A DNA stretch of 64,000 nucleotides, taken from positions 930,001-994,000 of the forward strand of contig NZ_NKFL01000007.1 in assembly GCF_002223055.1 (NCBI RefSeq), in the 5' to 3' direction. The translations under genes and the position numbers were made by a program. Positions 51,634 to 61,755 of this stretch are shown piece after piece. Source of the DNA: Burkholderia sp. HI2500 (GTDB lineage Bacteria > Pseudomonadota > Gammaproteobacteria > Burkholderiales > Burkholderiaceae). Each line of letters opens with the position of its first letter. Position 1 is the first letter of the stretch. Under the pieces are notes generated by a model. That model worked only from the letters and a program-made list of their open reading frames with translations, made no database searches and had not been told where the DNA came from.

Positions 51634-52803
51634 TTACCGCCAGCCGTCGAGCGCCCCGAGGATCCCGTACGCGGCCTTCACGCGGTCCTCGTTCGGATAG
51701 CTGCGGTTCGCGAGCATCACGATCGCGATCCGCTTCGACGGGACGAACGCGACATAGGTACTGAAGCCGTTGGTCGAGCCCGTCTTGTTGATCCACGTGT
51801 CCGCGCTCGGCGCGAGCGGCGGCTTGATCGCGGCGGCCGGTAGCCCGTCACGCAGCATCTTCATCGAGTTGCCTTCGAGCAGCGTCGGCAGCGCGACCGG
51901 ATACGGATACTGTTCCCAGATCAGGTCCTGCGTCAGCGGCCCCGAGCGGAAATAGCCGGTGTGCGTGCGTTCGAGCGCGCGCTGCAGGCGCGGCGCGGTT
52001 TCGATCAGCCCCATATTCGCCTGCACGAAGCGCAGCAGGTCGGCCGCCGTGGTCCGCACGCCGTAGGCCGGCTGCCACAGCATGCCGCCCGTCATCCGGA
52101 TCGGCTTGCCGTCCTGCGTATAGCCCTGCGCATAGTCGGCCTGGCGCGCATCGGGCACGTTGATGTACGTGTGCGTCATGCCGAGCGCGGGAAAGAGCCG
52201 CTGCTCCATCAGCACCGCGAAATCCTTGTGCATCGCCTTCGCGGTGAGCCACCCGAGCATGCCGACCGACACGTTCGAATACGTACGGTACGTACCCGGC
52301 GCGTGCGCGGGCCGCCACGCGCCGAGATAGCGGATCAGGCCCGCGTCGTCGCGGATGCTGTCCGGCACCTGCACGGGCATGCCGCCGGACGTGTGCGTGC
52401 CGAGATCGCGCAGCGTCACGACACCGAACGGCTTGCCCTGCAGCGCGGGCAGGTACTTGCCCACCGGGTCGGCCAGCGACAGTTCGCCGCCCTCCTGCGC
52501 ATCGGCCGCGAGGGTCGCGGTCAGCGTCTTGCTGACGGAGCCGATTTCGAACAGCGTATCGCCGGTGACGGGCTTGCCCGATTGCGTCGACATCACGCCG
52601 TAGTCGAACACGTAGGGCTTGCCGTCGGCGACGATGCCGATCGCCATGCCGGGAATCGCGTACTGCTTCATCAACGGCGCGATGTGGCGGGTGACGGTGT
52701 CGTGGAGCGCGTCCTGGGTGACGGCGGCCGCGCGGCCGGCCGTGGCGGTGGCGCACGCGGCGACGAGCAGGGTCGCGGCGAAGCGTGTCGCGTTGAATCG
52801 CAT
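51634..52803 (-). CDS. Class C (AmpC-type) beta-lactamase
   Basis: A 389-aa periplasmic serine hydrolase. It has a signal peptide of about 26 residues (cleavage near AGRAAA), SVSK at 89-92 (Ser89 nucleophile), YSN (in TYRTYSNVSVG) and KTG (in NKTGSTNG), the full class C motif set, and the usual AmpC length. It would hydrolyse cephalosporins and possibly act as chromosomal resistance. ATG at 52803 has a short upstream GGAACC-type site. There is no ampR next to it, so it is not in the usual inducible pair. A DD-peptidase-like relative is possible, but the motif set favours a beta-lactamase. Confidence 0.83.
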   Translation of the reverse strand: MRFNATRFAATLLVAACATATAGRAAAVTQDALHDTVTRHIAPLMKQYAIPGMAIGIVADGKPYVFDYGVMSTQSGKPVTGDTLFEIGSVSKTLTATLAADAQEGGELSLADPVGKYLPALQGKPFGVVTLRDLGTHTSGGMPVQVPDSIRDDAGLIRYLGAWRPAHAPGTYRTYSNVSVGMLGWLTAKAMHKDFAVLMEQRLFPALGMTHTYINVPDARQADYAQGYTQDGKPIRMTGGMLWQPAYGVRTTAADLLRFVQANMGLIETAPRLQRALERTHTGYFRSGPLTQDLIWEQYPYPVALPTLLEGNSMKMLRDGLPAAAIKPPLAPSADTWINKTGSTNGFSTYVAFVPSKRIAIVMLANRSYPNEDRVKAAYGILGALDGWR

Positions 52804-53236
52804 GGTGGCGGTTCCTTTGAGTTCTGATGGTTGCGTGGACAACGGTCCGGCCACGCCGTGCGGAAATCGCAGTGGCCGGCCTGCCGAAGCAGGACTATCC
52901 CCTGTCGATCCGCCGCCAACAATCGACGATATGTTGCGCGAGACGAAAGAAAATCTTTTGGCGCCGTCCCCTGCCGAACGGCGGGGGATTCCCATGCCTG
53001 GCGATGCACGTCCGCATCGGAGCATGTTCGACGCAGCGTTGGTATCTCGATCATGCGAGACACCGCATTCACTTCAGGCCCACGCTCTTGTTCGCAGCCC
53101 GGCGAACCTTTTCGGCCGCGTCGTGCCGTCTTTCGACCCGTACGCCGAACAGGGCTGGGTAGAAGAACCGCCTTCGTCGAACGGATGAAATCGGCACAGC
53201 GATGGATAACGCGGCCGCCGGCGGGCCGCGCGACCA
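52804..53236. other. Intergenic region without recognisable gene
   Basis: 433 bases between the two minus-strand genes. Open frames of 80-150 codons exist on the plus strand (for example 52831-53280), but they have no ribosome-binding site, no domain and run into the 3' end of the hydrolase gene. A mild AT-rich patch around 52940-52965 could be promoter DNA for the beta-lactamase. Confidence 0.5.
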
Positions 53237-54049
53237 TCACCCCGGCAGCCGCCCGAGAAACGCGAGCATCGCCGCGTTGAACCGCTCGGGCCGCTGCAGC
53301 GGCGCGAAATGGCTCACGCCGGGCAGGGTCGTCAGCATCGCGCCCGGAATCGTGCTTGCCAGGTACGCCGCATGCTCGGGCCGGATGAATTCGTCGTGCT
53401 CGCCCAGCACGATCGTCACCGGAACGGCAATCGCCGCGAGATCCTGCGCGCGGTAATCCGGTTGCGTGCGCATCATTTCGCTGACCGCCGCGACGAAGGC
53501 GTCGAACTGGTCCGGCGTCGCGGACAGTGCTGCGTAGTCCTTGCGGTGCCGCGCGAAGCAGCGGTCGAGCAGCGGGCTCGGCACGATCTCCTTCGTCCCG
53601 CTCGGGTCCATGTTGCACGCGAAGAAGAACACGCCGGCCGCCCGTTCCGGCGCGCGATCGGCCAGCACGAGCGCGATGCACGCGCCGTCGCTCCAGCCGA
53701 CGAAGCGCGCACGGTCGACGTGCAGCGCGTCGAGGACCGCCAGCACGTCCGAGGCCATGCGTTCGTAGGAATAGGGTTCGTCGTCGCGCGTGCTGCGGCC
53801 GTGGCCGCGGCTGTCGATCACGATCGCGCGGTAGCCGGCCGCGAGCAGCGCCGGCACCTGGTTGCCCCAGTTGCCGCTGTGGCCGAGGCCGCCGTGCAGC
53901 AGCACGACCGCCGGGCCATGGCCGAACGACGCGTGCCAGATGCGCGCGCCGTCGTGTTCCAGCCATCCTTGCTCATCGGCCGCCGGCAGCGGCGTGCCGC
54001 CTTGCGACTCGAAGCGGGCGAGGTCGTCGTCGTTGAATTCCGCATTCAT
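53237..54049 (-). CDS. Alpha/beta-hydrolase
   Basis: A 270-aa cytoplasmic hydrolase. It has the oxyanion region LLHGGLGHSGNWG near 50, the nucleophile elbow GWSDG near 118, an acid in LGEHDEFI near 216 and the catalytic His in GVSHFAPLQRP near 244. The pattern is that of esterases, lactonases and haloperoxidase-like hydrolases; the substrate cannot be told. ATG at 54049 has AGGA about 10 bases upstream. It lies 70 bases after the FlxA-like gene on the same strand, so the two could be co-transcribed. Confidence 0.82.
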   Translation of the reverse strand: MNAEFNDDDLARFESQGGTPLPAADEQGWLEHDGARIWHASFGHGPAVVLLHGGLGHSGNWGNQVPALLAAGYRAIVIDSRGHGRSTRDDEPYSYERMASDVLAVLDALHVDRARFVGWSDGACIALVLADRAPERAAGVFFFACNMDPSGTKEIVPSPLLDRCFARHRKDYAALSATPDQFDAFVAAVSEMMRTQPDYRAQDLAAIAVPVTIVLGEHDEFIRPEHAAYLASTIPGAMLTTLPGVSHFAPLQRPERFNAAMLAFLGRLPG

Positions 54050-54119
54050 CGTTCAGCCGTCCTGTCGAGGGAGACGTGCTCGCGATTGTAATGCGTGCGG
54101 CCGACACGGCCGCGACCGG

Positions 54120-54578
54120 TCAGGCCTGCGTCGACACCAGCCCGCCCGCCTGCGAGCCGCCCGATTTCTGGATCGCCGCCGCGAGTTGCGAGATCGCAGT
54201 CGAAAGCGCCCCCGAGATCGCGCTGGCTTGCGCGCTCAGCGACTGCTGTTCGATCGCCGCGGCCGGGTCGTCCTTCGCGCGCTGGCTCGCGCTCGCGATC
54301 TGCTGCTCCAGTGCCGCGAGCTGCTTCTGCAGCCGCTCGATCAGCGCCTTCAACTGGCTGACCGCCGGGTCGTCCGACGACGCGCCCGATGCGCCGAGCG
54401 TTTCGCCGGTGGCGCCGGTCGACTCCTTCGTGCCGGGGGTGGCGGTCGTACTCGTCGCACCCGAGGTACTCGTCGCGCCATCGGTGGACGTCGTCGCCGC
54501 AGCGCCGGACGAAGCGTTCGCGTTCAGATTGCCGTCCGCCAGCGGCGAGCGTGTGGTCGTGGAGAAATCGATCTGCAT
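54120..54578 (-). CDS. FlxA-like coiled-coil protein
   Basis: A 152-aa protein with a Ser/Thr/Ala/Gly-rich, probably disordered N-terminal half (repeated GATSTSGATST-type stretches) and a clear coiled coil near residues 75-100 (LKALIERLQKQLAALEQQI), followed by an Ala/Ser/Gln-rich helical tail. This layout matches FlxA-like proteins, small proteins linked to flagellar regulons in enterobacteria, with unknown function here. No signal peptide. ATG at 54578 is used; a longer upstream frame runs through non-coding DNA. Confidence 0.6.
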   Translation of the reverse strand: MQIDFSTTTRSPLADGNLNANASSGAAATTSTDGATSTSGATSTTATPGTKESTGATGETLGASGASSDDPAVSQLKALIERLQKQLAALEQQIASASQRAKDDPAAAIEQQSLSAQASAISGALSTAISQLAAAIQKSGGSQAGGLVSTQA

Positions 54579-54980
54579 CGTGTCGGTCCGTATGTCGGTA
54601 AGCGAATCGTGACTGGGATGAAACTGCCTTCCAGAATGTTTACGGCATTCGTCACACGAAACTTGAGTATCGGGGACGGACTGATTTAGCCGAAGATCGA
54701 CCGGTTTAGCCGCGAAAGGGCCAGATTGACGGCCCGGCGGCGCTGGTAAAATCGCGGCTTCGCCAGCGGGATTCGCGCGCCGATCGCCTCCGGGTATGAG
54801 CACGCAACGCCGCCGGCTTCGACTCCCGCCCTGCCGGGCGCGGCACGCAGTACGTGCCGGCGCCGCGGTCGCGGCTGCGCGGGTCGCCTTTTTCGTGCGC
54901 CGGTGTGCCCCGCTCGCCCTGTCGAGCAGCGAGCGCCATGCGGCGCGCACGCACTTCATCACGTATTCGAGGAACCCACG
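54579..54980. other. Divergent intergenic region
   Basis: 402 bases between the FlxA-like gene (minus) and the small membrane protein (plus). It probably carries both promoters; a TAAAAT at about 54746-54751 is a possible -10 element. I see no other gene or clear repeat. Confidence 0.45.
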
Positions 54981-55115
54981 ATGGCCCGCATCGGCGCCTT
55001 CTGCATCACGACGTGGCTTGCCGCCGCGATTCTCTACTTCGGCCAGCACTCCGTCGCGATGATCGTATTGAGCGGTGTCGTCGTATTCGGCGGCTTCGAT
55101 CTGCTGCGCCCGTAG
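54981..55115 (+). CDS. Small hydrophobic membrane protein
   Basis: A 44-aa peptide with two short hydrophobic stretches (FCITTWLAAAILYF and VAMIVLSGVVVFGGF), probably one or two helices in the inner membrane. ATG at 54981 is preceded by GAGGAA at 54969-54974, a good ribosome-binding site, which is why I call it a gene despite its size. Function unknown. The methyltransferase starts 113 bases downstream on the same strand. Confidence 0.55.
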   Translation: MARIGAFCITTWLAAAILYFGQHSVAMIVLSGVVVFGGFDLLRP

Positions 55116-55228
55116 ACACGCCTGGCGACGCCACCGCGCACGGCCGCGATGGCCGATGCGATTGTGATAGCCTCTCCCGCACCATCCGTCAGATGCGCGC
55201 GCCGCTGGCGAGAACAGGAGAACGGGAA

Positions 55229-56005
55229 TTGAATCACGACCTGAATCGCCACCCGGCGGCCCTTACCTGCAAAGTGTGTGCTGCCCACGCGCCCATCTGC
55301 GGCCTGGTCGATTTTTCGCGCTGCGGCGCGGACTTCATTGCCGGGAAAAAGGTCGACCCGTATGCGGGGGTGCCGGTCTACTACCATGCGTGCGAGCAAT
55401 GCGGCTTCACGTGGGCCCCGATGTTCGACAGCTGGACCCACGACGATTTCGCGCAGCATGTCTATAACGCCGACTACCCGCGCCACGACCCCGAGTATCT
55501 CGAGATCCGTCCGCAACAGCATGCCGACCTGATCTGCACCAGCTTTCCGGAAATGCGGGAAGGCCGGGTGCTCGATTTCGGCTCGGGGCTGGGCTTGCTG
55601 GAACAGAAGCTGGCATCGCGCGGCTTCGCGGACGTGACGTCGTACGATCCGTTCTCGCACCCGGTTCCGCCCGAAGGCAGCTTCGATACGATCCTGTCAT
55701 TCGAGGTGTTCGAGCATCATCAGGCGCCGGTCGACCTCTTCGACCAGATCATGCGCCATCGGAAGCCCGACGGCGCGCTGCTGTTCCAGACGTCGCTGAT
55801 CACCCGGGACATCCTCGATCAAGGCATCGATCAGTGGTGGTACTGCGTGCCGCGCAACGGGCACATCTCGTTTCACACCGCCCAGTCCCTGACGCTGCTT
55901 GCCCAACGCCACGGGCTCGAATATGGCGCATTCGGCCCGTCGCTGCACGTCGTCTTCGATCGCGCGGCGACACCGCGCTGGCTCGACAAATTCCTCAAGC
56001 AGTAG
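55229..56005 (+). CDS. SAM-dependent methyltransferase with N-terminal cysteine-rich segment
   Basis: A 258-aa protein. Residues ~11-60 hold two Cys pairs (CKVC and CEQC) that probably bind zinc. A class I methyltransferase core follows: LDFGSGLGLLEQKLA near 105 (SAM-binding motif I), SYDPFSHP (motif II) and DTILSFEVFEHHQAP near 138. The type resembles C-methyltransferases of sugar or polysaccharide pathways with an N-terminal zinc ribbon. TTG at 55229 is chosen as start, because AGGAG lies 8 bases upstream and there is no nearby ATG in frame. Substrate unknown; the neighbours give no pathway. Confidence 0.75.
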   Translation: MNHDLNRHPAALTCKVCAAHAPICGLVDFSRCGADFIAGKKVDPYAGVPVYYHACEQCGFTWAPMFDSWTHDDFAQHVYNADYPRHDPEYLEIRPQQHADLICTSFPEMREGRVLDFGSGLGLLEQKLASRGFADVTSYDPFSHPVPPEGSFDTILSFEVFEHHQAPVDLFDQIMRHRKPDGALLFQTSLITRDILDQGIDQWWYCVPRNGHISFHTAQSLTLLAQRHGLEYGAFGPSLHVVFDRAATPRWLDKFLKQ

Positions 56006-56108
56006 CGGCCTGGCGGCTATCCGGCAGGCCACGAACACCGCGCGCATTCACGCGGCGCGTCACCGGCCCGCTCCCGCTTGGCGCGCCCTCACGCAGCACC
56101 CACCTGCG

Positions 56109-58997
56109 TCAGCAGGCCGCGAACGTCGGCACCGCCGGCGCGACCGCCAGCGCGCGCTCGTTGAACACGACCGGCACGCCGCCGAGCCCCAGCCGGCAGT
56201 TCGGGCGATCGAGCCGCCACCCGTCGACGCGCAGCGCGACGCGCGACACCGGCGCGCCGCCCGCATGCGGCAGGTCGATCGTGATCTGCCGCTTCCCGCC
56301 GGGTATCAGGTTCAGGTAGTTGTCGCTGTAGAACGCCGGCAGCACACGCGCGCCGGTCGACGGATCGAATACCTGCACGTGCGTCATCAGCGCGACGGCG
56401 GCGCCGAGGTTCGCGACGTCGACCGTGATGCGCGTCGTCACGTCGTCGGCCTCGGCCGACGATGCGTGGACGGATACGGCCGCACCCGGCATCGTGTCGA
56501 GCGACGTGTATGCGTCGTCGCCCCCGTCGCGCTGCCGCCAGTAGACGTTCTCGGCCAGCGCATTGTCGCCCGAATCGGTCAGCGCGAGCGCGACGATGCA
56601 TACGTCCGATTTCGCGGCGGCCAGCGCCGACGCGAGGTTCGCCACCACGCGATACGACGCCTTCGCGACGCCGCCGACATCCGCGCTCGTCCGGCTGCTC
56701 AGCGTGCCATCGAGGTTGTACACGCGCATCTCGACGCGGCCGGTGACGGCCGCCGCCGTGTGATTCGCGATCGTCACGTCGGCCGTGCTCGCATCGAGAA
56801 TCGCATTGACGCGACGGCACCCGTGGCGCACCGCGAAGAACGACGCGTGCGCCTCGAGATCGTGGCTGTACATCTGCCACACGAAGCTCGGCTGCGCGGG
56901 GTTCGTCATCCACATGATCACGCCGGTGGCCGGCGACGTGATCTTCCCGGCCACCGGGCCGATCATCACGGCCGCGTTCGCCTCGTAGATCGAGCGGATG
57001 CATTCGTAGTTCATCATCTGCGCCTTGCGCACGAAATCCGCGAGATTCCGGATCGCGCCGTAGCGCAGCGCCGTCATCGCGATGTAGCCGGCGCCGCCCT
57101 GCTTGCCGACCGCCGGGTAGTACGCGCCGTTGCCGTTCATGTCGCGATCGGCCCAGAAGTCGTCGGGGCATTCGTACGAGGCCGGCGGCAGCATCGCTTC
57201 GACGCATTCGAGCGTCGGGATCGAATGCGAGCCGACTTCGTTGTGAAACGCGACCGACGTCGTGCCGTAGCCGCGGCTGAACGCGGCCTGCGGCGACGCC
57301 CAGTTGTACGGGCCGCCTGACGAATAGCCGTTCACCGCGCCGGCGCCCGTATCGCCGGCCGAACTCGTGAGGCACAGGCGCTGCGGGTCCAGCTCGGCAA
57401 CGAGCGCGTCGAGCCCCTTGACGAGTGCCGGCGGCGGCGCACCTTCGTTGCCGCCGCACCAGAGCAGGATCGACGGTCGATGACGGTGGCGTGCGATCAC
57501 GTCGCGGATATTGTCGAGATCGCGCGGCACGTTGGCCGGGCCCGACCCGTCTCCTTCGGTCGAGAAGAAGAAATCCTGCCAGACGAGGATCCCGTGGCGG
57601 TCGCATGCGTCGAAGAAGTCGTCGCTCGTGCTCTGCCCGTTCCAGTTGCGGATCAGGTTGAGGTTCGCGTCGCGATGGAGCCGCACCTGGTGGAACAGCC
57701 GCGCGCGCGGAATGCGCTTCAGCGCTTCGTCGAGCCCCCAGTTGCCGCCCATCACGAGAATCGGCAGGCCGTTGACCGTGATGCTCAACTGCTTGCCCAT
57801 GCCGATGTCGCGCGCATAGTCGATGCGACGCAGGCCGATGTTCAGCGTGCGCTCGTCCGACAGCAGGCGCCCGACCTTGACGCCGACCGTCACCGCATGA
57901 AGAGTCGGTTCGCCGTACCCGTTCGGCCACCACAGGCGCGGTTGCTTGATCGACAACGCCGCGATCTCCGACGACGTGAGCGACACCTTCGTCGTCGTGC
58001 CCGACGCGGGAATCGCGATGTCGTGGCTGAACGGCGCGCCGTTGCCGATCGTGCCGACGAGCGTCGCGACGAGATCGGCGCCCGAGCCATTGTCCAGTTC
58101 GAGATCGAGCCGCAGCTCGGCGCGCGACAGGTCGGCGGACAGCGTGTGCGCGACGTGGATCGCCGCGATGCGCACCGCGCCGGTCGTGAACCAGGTCACC
58201 GGCTGCCAGATGCCGAGCGCGCGATCGGGAATCGTCGGCAGCCAGTCCCAGCCCGCCGAGCAGAAGAACGTCGGCCCGTTCTTCAGCGTGACGCCGGTCG
58301 GGCCGCCGTTGCGCCCGCCACGCGTGACGCCGCTCTGGTAGCTCGGCAGCAGCGGCCCTTCGGAGAAATCCAGCTTGACCACGCGCACCGCGAGATTGGC
58401 CGCGCCACCCGCCTGCGGCACGAGCCGCGAGATGTCGAACGCGCCCTGCTTGAACGCGCCTTCCAGCCGGCCGACGAGCGCGCCGTTCAGCCAGACCTCG
58501 GCGCAGTAGTTGACGCCGCCGAAACGCAGCCACAGCCGCTGCCCCGGCTGCCGCGCCGGCGCCGCGAAGGTCGTCCGGTACCAGTAGTCGGTGTCCTTCA
58601 GCGTATCGGGAATGGTGTCGGTGACGATGCGGCCGTAGAACGGATCGGGATACTTGCCGTTGACGATCATGCTGTTCAGCACGGTGCCGGGCACCGTTGC
58701 CGGCGCCATGCCCGCCACGCCAGCGGCGCCCGACAGTTGCGCCCCGTCGGCGCCCGGCAGGCTGCTCGCCGATGCGAACGTCCAGTTCGTGGCGAGTTCC
58801 TGCGTGGCCAGCAGGCTGCGCGCCGGGTCGTTCGGCACGCCCGGCACGGTCGGTGTGACCGTCGCGGGACCGTCGGCGCCCGGCGTGCCGGCCGTGCCCG
58901 CTGCCGGATCGATATCGCCGTTGCAGCCGGCGAGCCAGCTCGTACCGGCGAGTGCTGCGCTGTAAGACAGGAATTTCCGGCGCGATGTCGATTGCAT
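56109..58997 (-). CDS. Exported glycoside hydrolase family 2 (beta-mannosidase/exo-beta-glucosaminidase type) lipoprotein
   Basis: A 962-aa enzyme with a Tat motif (RRKFL at 6-10) and a lipobox ending in Cys25 (WLAGC), so probably a Tat-exported lipoprotein. A jelly-roll and Ig-like GH2 part is followed by the TIM barrel. WCGGNEG carries the acid/base Glu and FHNEVGS is the likely nucleophile region. The layout fits the beta-mannosidase/exo-glucosaminidase branch of GH2. It lies 73 bases after a GH92 gene on the same strand, suggesting joint breakdown of mannose-containing glycans such as N-glycans or fungal mannan. ATG at 58997 has GGGAGA upstream. Confidence 0.82.
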   Translation of the reverse strand: MQSTSRRKFLSYSAALAGTSWLAGCNGDIDPAAGTAGTPGADGPATVTPTVPGVPNDPARSLLATQELATNWTFASASSLPGADGAQLSGAAGVAGMAPATVPGTVLNSMIVNGKYPDPFYGRIVTDTIPDTLKDTDYWYRTTFAAPARQPGQRLWLRFGGVNYCAEVWLNGALVGRLEGAFKQGAFDISRLVPQAGGAANLAVRVVKLDFSEGPLLPSYQSGVTRGGRNGGPTGVTLKNGPTFFCSAGWDWLPTIPDRALGIWQPVTWFTTGAVRIAAIHVAHTLSADLSRAELRLDLELDNGSGADLVATLVGTIGNGAPFSHDIAIPASGTTTKVSLTSSEIAALSIKQPRLWWPNGYGEPTLHAVTVGVKVGRLLSDERTLNIGLRRIDYARDIGMGKQLSITVNGLPILVMGGNWGLDEALKRIPRARLFHQVRLHRDANLNLIRNWNGQSTSDDFFDACDRHGILVWQDFFFSTEGDGSGPANVPRDLDNIRDVIARHRHRPSILLWCGGNEGAPPPALVKGLDALVAELDPQRLCLTSSAGDTGAGAVNGYSSGGPYNWASPQAAFSRGYGTTSVAFHNEVGSHSIPTLECVEAMLPPASYECPDDFWADRDMNGNGAYYPAVGKQGGAGYIAMTALRYGAIRNLADFVRKAQMMNYECIRSIYEANAAVMIGPVAGKITSPATGVIMWMTNPAQPSFVWQMYSHDLEAHASFFAVRHGCRRVNAILDASTADVTIANHTAAAVTGRVEMRVYNLDGTLSSRTSADVGGVAKASYRVVANLASALAAAKSDVCIVALALTDSGDNALAENVYWRQRDGGDDAYTSLDTMPGAAVSVHASSAEADDVTTRITVDVANLGAAVALMTHVQVFDPSTGARVLPAFYSDNYLNLIPGGKRQITIDLPHAGGAPVSRVALRVDGWRLDRPNCRLGLGGVPVVFNERALAVAPAVPTFAAC

Positions 58998-59070
58998 GGT
59001 GTCGTTCTCCCGGATGGCGTCGTCTCGACGGGCGCGCAGGGTGGCCCCTGCGCGTCGTGCCCGCTTGGGT

Positions 59071-61755
59071 TTATCGCGCGCCGGCCTCGCGCATGCGCAT
59101 CGCCGCTGCCGACCCGCCGGCCGTCATCTGCGTGTAGTCCGCGTTCGGCCCGGACGGCGGCGTCAGGTTGTCGGCAGCCGCCCATTGCGTCGGCGTCGCG
59201 GACAGCGCGTAGCTCATCGTGCCGCCATTGGCGATCTTGCCCAGCGGCAGCCACGACCCCGCGTAGTCCGCGCCATTGACCTTCAGCGACTGGACATACG
59301 CAAACGACGGGCGCCCCGCGCTGTCCATCGTGACCTGCTTGTCGCTTTCGAGCCGCAACGTCTTGCCGTTGCCGAACCAGACGGTGATCCCGCTGAACTG
59401 CGGCGTGGACAGCGCGAGCCCCGCCTCCGACGGAATGACCGGGAACATGCCGAGCGCGGCCCACACGTACCAGCTCGACGTCGCGCCCATGTCGTCGTTG
59501 CCCGGCAGCCCGTCGCGGGCCGTCGTGAACGCCTTCGACATGATGATCGGGAGAACGTACTGTGCGCCGCTCGGCTGCCCGGCCCAGTTGTACCCCCACG
59601 GCGACTGGAACGACGGTTCGTTGCCGATGTACAGGGTGTTCGACGATTCGCCGCCGTTCAGGCTGCCGGAGGACGGCACGCTCGAGAACGGCGTCGTGAT
59701 CGCGAACAGGTTGTTCAGCCGCGTGACGGCTGCCTGCTTGCCGCCGATCGCATCGATCAGCGCGCTCCAGTCCTGCGCGAAGGTCCAGAAGTAGTTCGGC
59801 TCCGTCGATTCGTGGAACGCGCCCTGCACCAGCGTGCCCAGCGTGCCGGGCGCCGAGCCGGCCGGCGGCGCGTTGCGCGCGGCGATCACCTTGTTCGTGT
59901 AGTCGAAGATGTTGCGCCACCACCCGGCCCGCGTGTACAGCGTGCCGATGGTGTCCGGCGTCACGCCGACCGACGGCGCGTTCAGCACGCTGGCGGGCAG
60001 CGCCTGCAGGAACGCGGCCGCGGAGCGGTCGCTCAGCACGCGCTCGATGGTCGCCGACGACGAGTGACCGTCATCGCTCTGCGACAGATAGTGGGCCGTC
60101 AGGAAATTGGCCAGGCCCTCTGCGCTCGTGCGATCGTTGCAGGCGCTGGACGGATCGAACACCGACTGCTTCGTCAGGCGGGCGGCCGACACCAGGTCGA
60201 AATCGTTCGCACCGAACTTGTACGCGCCGGCAATCACGTTCAGCGCGTTGTCGCCCGCCATCGGCGTCGAGTCGTCGCTGCCGTCGACCCAGTGCGGGAA
60301 CGCGCCGCACTGCAACCCGTCGACGACGAGCGACTGCATCATGTCGCTCGATTCCTTCGGTGCGAGCAGCGCCAGCAGCTGCGCCTGCGACCGGTACGTG
60401 TCCCACAGCGAGAAACCCGTGTAGTGGTTGCCCGCGCCGCCCTGCGATCCGTCGGCGCGCCGGAATGCGTAATCACTGACCTTGGCCGTCTCGCGCGGCG
60501 GAATGGTGCCGGTCTGGTCGACCGACTTCGGATAGCTGCCATCCGCGTTCCTGGGCTGGCGCATGCTGCGGAATTCGCCGTTCGTGTCGCTGTAGAGCGT
60601 CGGCGTGCCGAACACGCGATAGAGCGCGGTGTAGAACTTCGTCAGGTTCGCCTTCTGCGTCGCATTCAGCGATGCGGGCGTCGCGGCCTGGTCGATCTGG
60701 ATCGTGTTGAGCCGGTCGTTCCACAGGCCGGACGCGTTCTTGCGTGCGTCGTCGAACGCGAGCGTCTCGCCCTCGGCCTTCAGGTTCGCCTGCGCATTCC
60801 GGACGCTGACGGACGACACCCCGACTTTCACGGTGACGGTCCGGTCCGCGTCGGTCAGGTCGAACTGCAGCGTCGCCGCGCCGTTGCTGGCGGTATTCAC
60901 CGCCGAGGTGCCCGCCTGCTTGCGCAGCGGCTTGTCGAAGCTCGCGTAGAAATATACGGGCGCATTCCATACGGTGCCGTACGGCGTGCAGAACGCCGGC
61001 GCCACGGCCTGCCCGCTTATCGACTTGCCGTCGCTCGCGAGCGCCAGCGCGACGTTGTTCGCGGTGACCTTCGTGCTGCCCGAATCGCTGTTGCCGTTCA
61101 GCCTCGCGTCGATCGAGAAGAAGCCCTTGTCCTTGTTCGTGTACGTGAAGCGCGCGATGCCGGCGCGCGCGGTCGCGCTCAGCTCCGTCACGATGCCGTT
61201 CGCGAGACGCACCTTGTAGTACCCGGGCTCGGCCGTCTCATCCGCGTAGCGGTACCCGACGCCGATCGGCCGGCCGCCCGAGGCCACGGGCGTCGCCGCG
61301 TCGGTCGGCAGCATCGCGACCGTGCCCTGCCCCGGGCACCCGACACCGCTCAGGTGCGTCACGCTGAAGAAGTCGATCGTGCCGCCCGACCCGCCTGTCG
61401 ACAGGTAGCCGCCCGAGCCGTTGAAGTCGTAGCGCGGCGTGTTCGGCCCGAAATTCACCATCCCGAACGGCACCATCGCGCCCGGGCTCACGTTGCCCGC
61501 GTAGCCGGAATCCGCATTGACCTGCGTGCCGATCAACGGATTGACGAACTGCGTCAACGCCATGTCGGTGCGCTTCGGCGGGGCCGGCTGATCCGGCTGG
61601 GAAGGTTGCGACGGCCCCGCCGTCGGCGGGACGGTCGACGGCGTGTCGCCTGCGCCGCTGCTGGCCGTCTGGACACTGTTCACGTCGTCGCCGCCACACG
61701 CGGCCAATGCCGCGCAAGCCAGTGCGGCGACGAGCAAGAGTCGTGGATTTTTCAT
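59071..61755 (-). CDS. Glycoside hydrolase family 92 (exo-alpha-mannosidase) lipoprotein
   Basis: An 894-aa lipoprotein (lipobox LAAC, Cys20, then a Ser/Thr/Pro-rich linker). The GH92 signature is clear: FVNPLIGTQ near the start, the GNVSPGAMVPFGMV segment, FSVTHLSGVGCPGQG, and, far downstream, LYIGNEPSFQSPW and DDMGATSSWYVWAALG. GH92 enzymes are calcium-dependent exo-acting alpha-mannosidases, mostly alpha-1,2, and remove mannose from N-glycans and yeast mannan. It is the first gene of a two-gene unit with GH2. Upstream is an AT-richer region with a palindrome (62047-62062). ATG at 61755 has only a weak GAAG site. Confidence 0.9.
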   Translation of the reverse strand: MKNPRLLLVAALACAALAACGGDDVNSVQTASSGAGDTPSTVPPTAGPSQPSQPDQPAPPKRTDMALTQFVNPLIGTQVNADSGYAGNVSPGAMVPFGMVNFGPNTPRYDFNGSGGYLSTGGSGGTIDFFSVTHLSGVGCPGQGTVAMLPTDAATPVASGGRPIGVGYRYADETAEPGYYKVRLANGIVTELSATARAGIARFTYTNKDKGFFSIDARLNGNSDSGSTKVTANNVALALASDGKSISGQAVAPAFCTPYGTVWNAPVYFYASFDKPLRKQAGTSAVNTASNGAATLQFDLTDADRTVTVKVGVSSVSVRNAQANLKAEGETLAFDDARKNASGLWNDRLNTIQIDQAATPASLNATQKANLTKFYTALYRVFGTPTLYSDTNGEFRSMRQPRNADGSYPKSVDQTGTIPPRETAKVSDYAFRRADGSQGGAGNHYTGFSLWDTYRSQAQLLALLAPKESSDMMQSLVVDGLQCGAFPHWVDGSDDSTPMAGDNALNVIAGAYKFGANDFDLVSAARLTKQSVFDPSSACNDRTSAEGLANFLTAHYLSQSDDGHSSSATIERVLSDRSAAAFLQALPASVLNAPSVGVTPDTIGTLYTRAGWWRNIFDYTNKVIAARNAPPAGSAPGTLGTLVQGAFHESTEPNYFWTFAQDWSALIDAIGGKQAAVTRLNNLFAITTPFSSVPSSGSLNGGESSNTLYIGNEPSFQSPWGYNWAGQPSGAQYVLPIIMSKAFTTARDGLPGNDDMGATSSWYVWAALGMFPVIPSEAGLALSTPQFSGITVWFGNGKTLRLESDKQVTMDSAGRPSFAYVQSLKVNGADYAGSWLPLGKIANGGTMSYALSATPTQWAAADNLTPPSGPNADYTQMTAGGSAAAMRMREAGAR

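Noticed and set aside
52831..53280. 149-codon plus-strand frame beside the beta-lactamase
   Set aside because: Overlaps the 3' end of the minus-strand hydrolase, has no ribosome-binding site and no domain.
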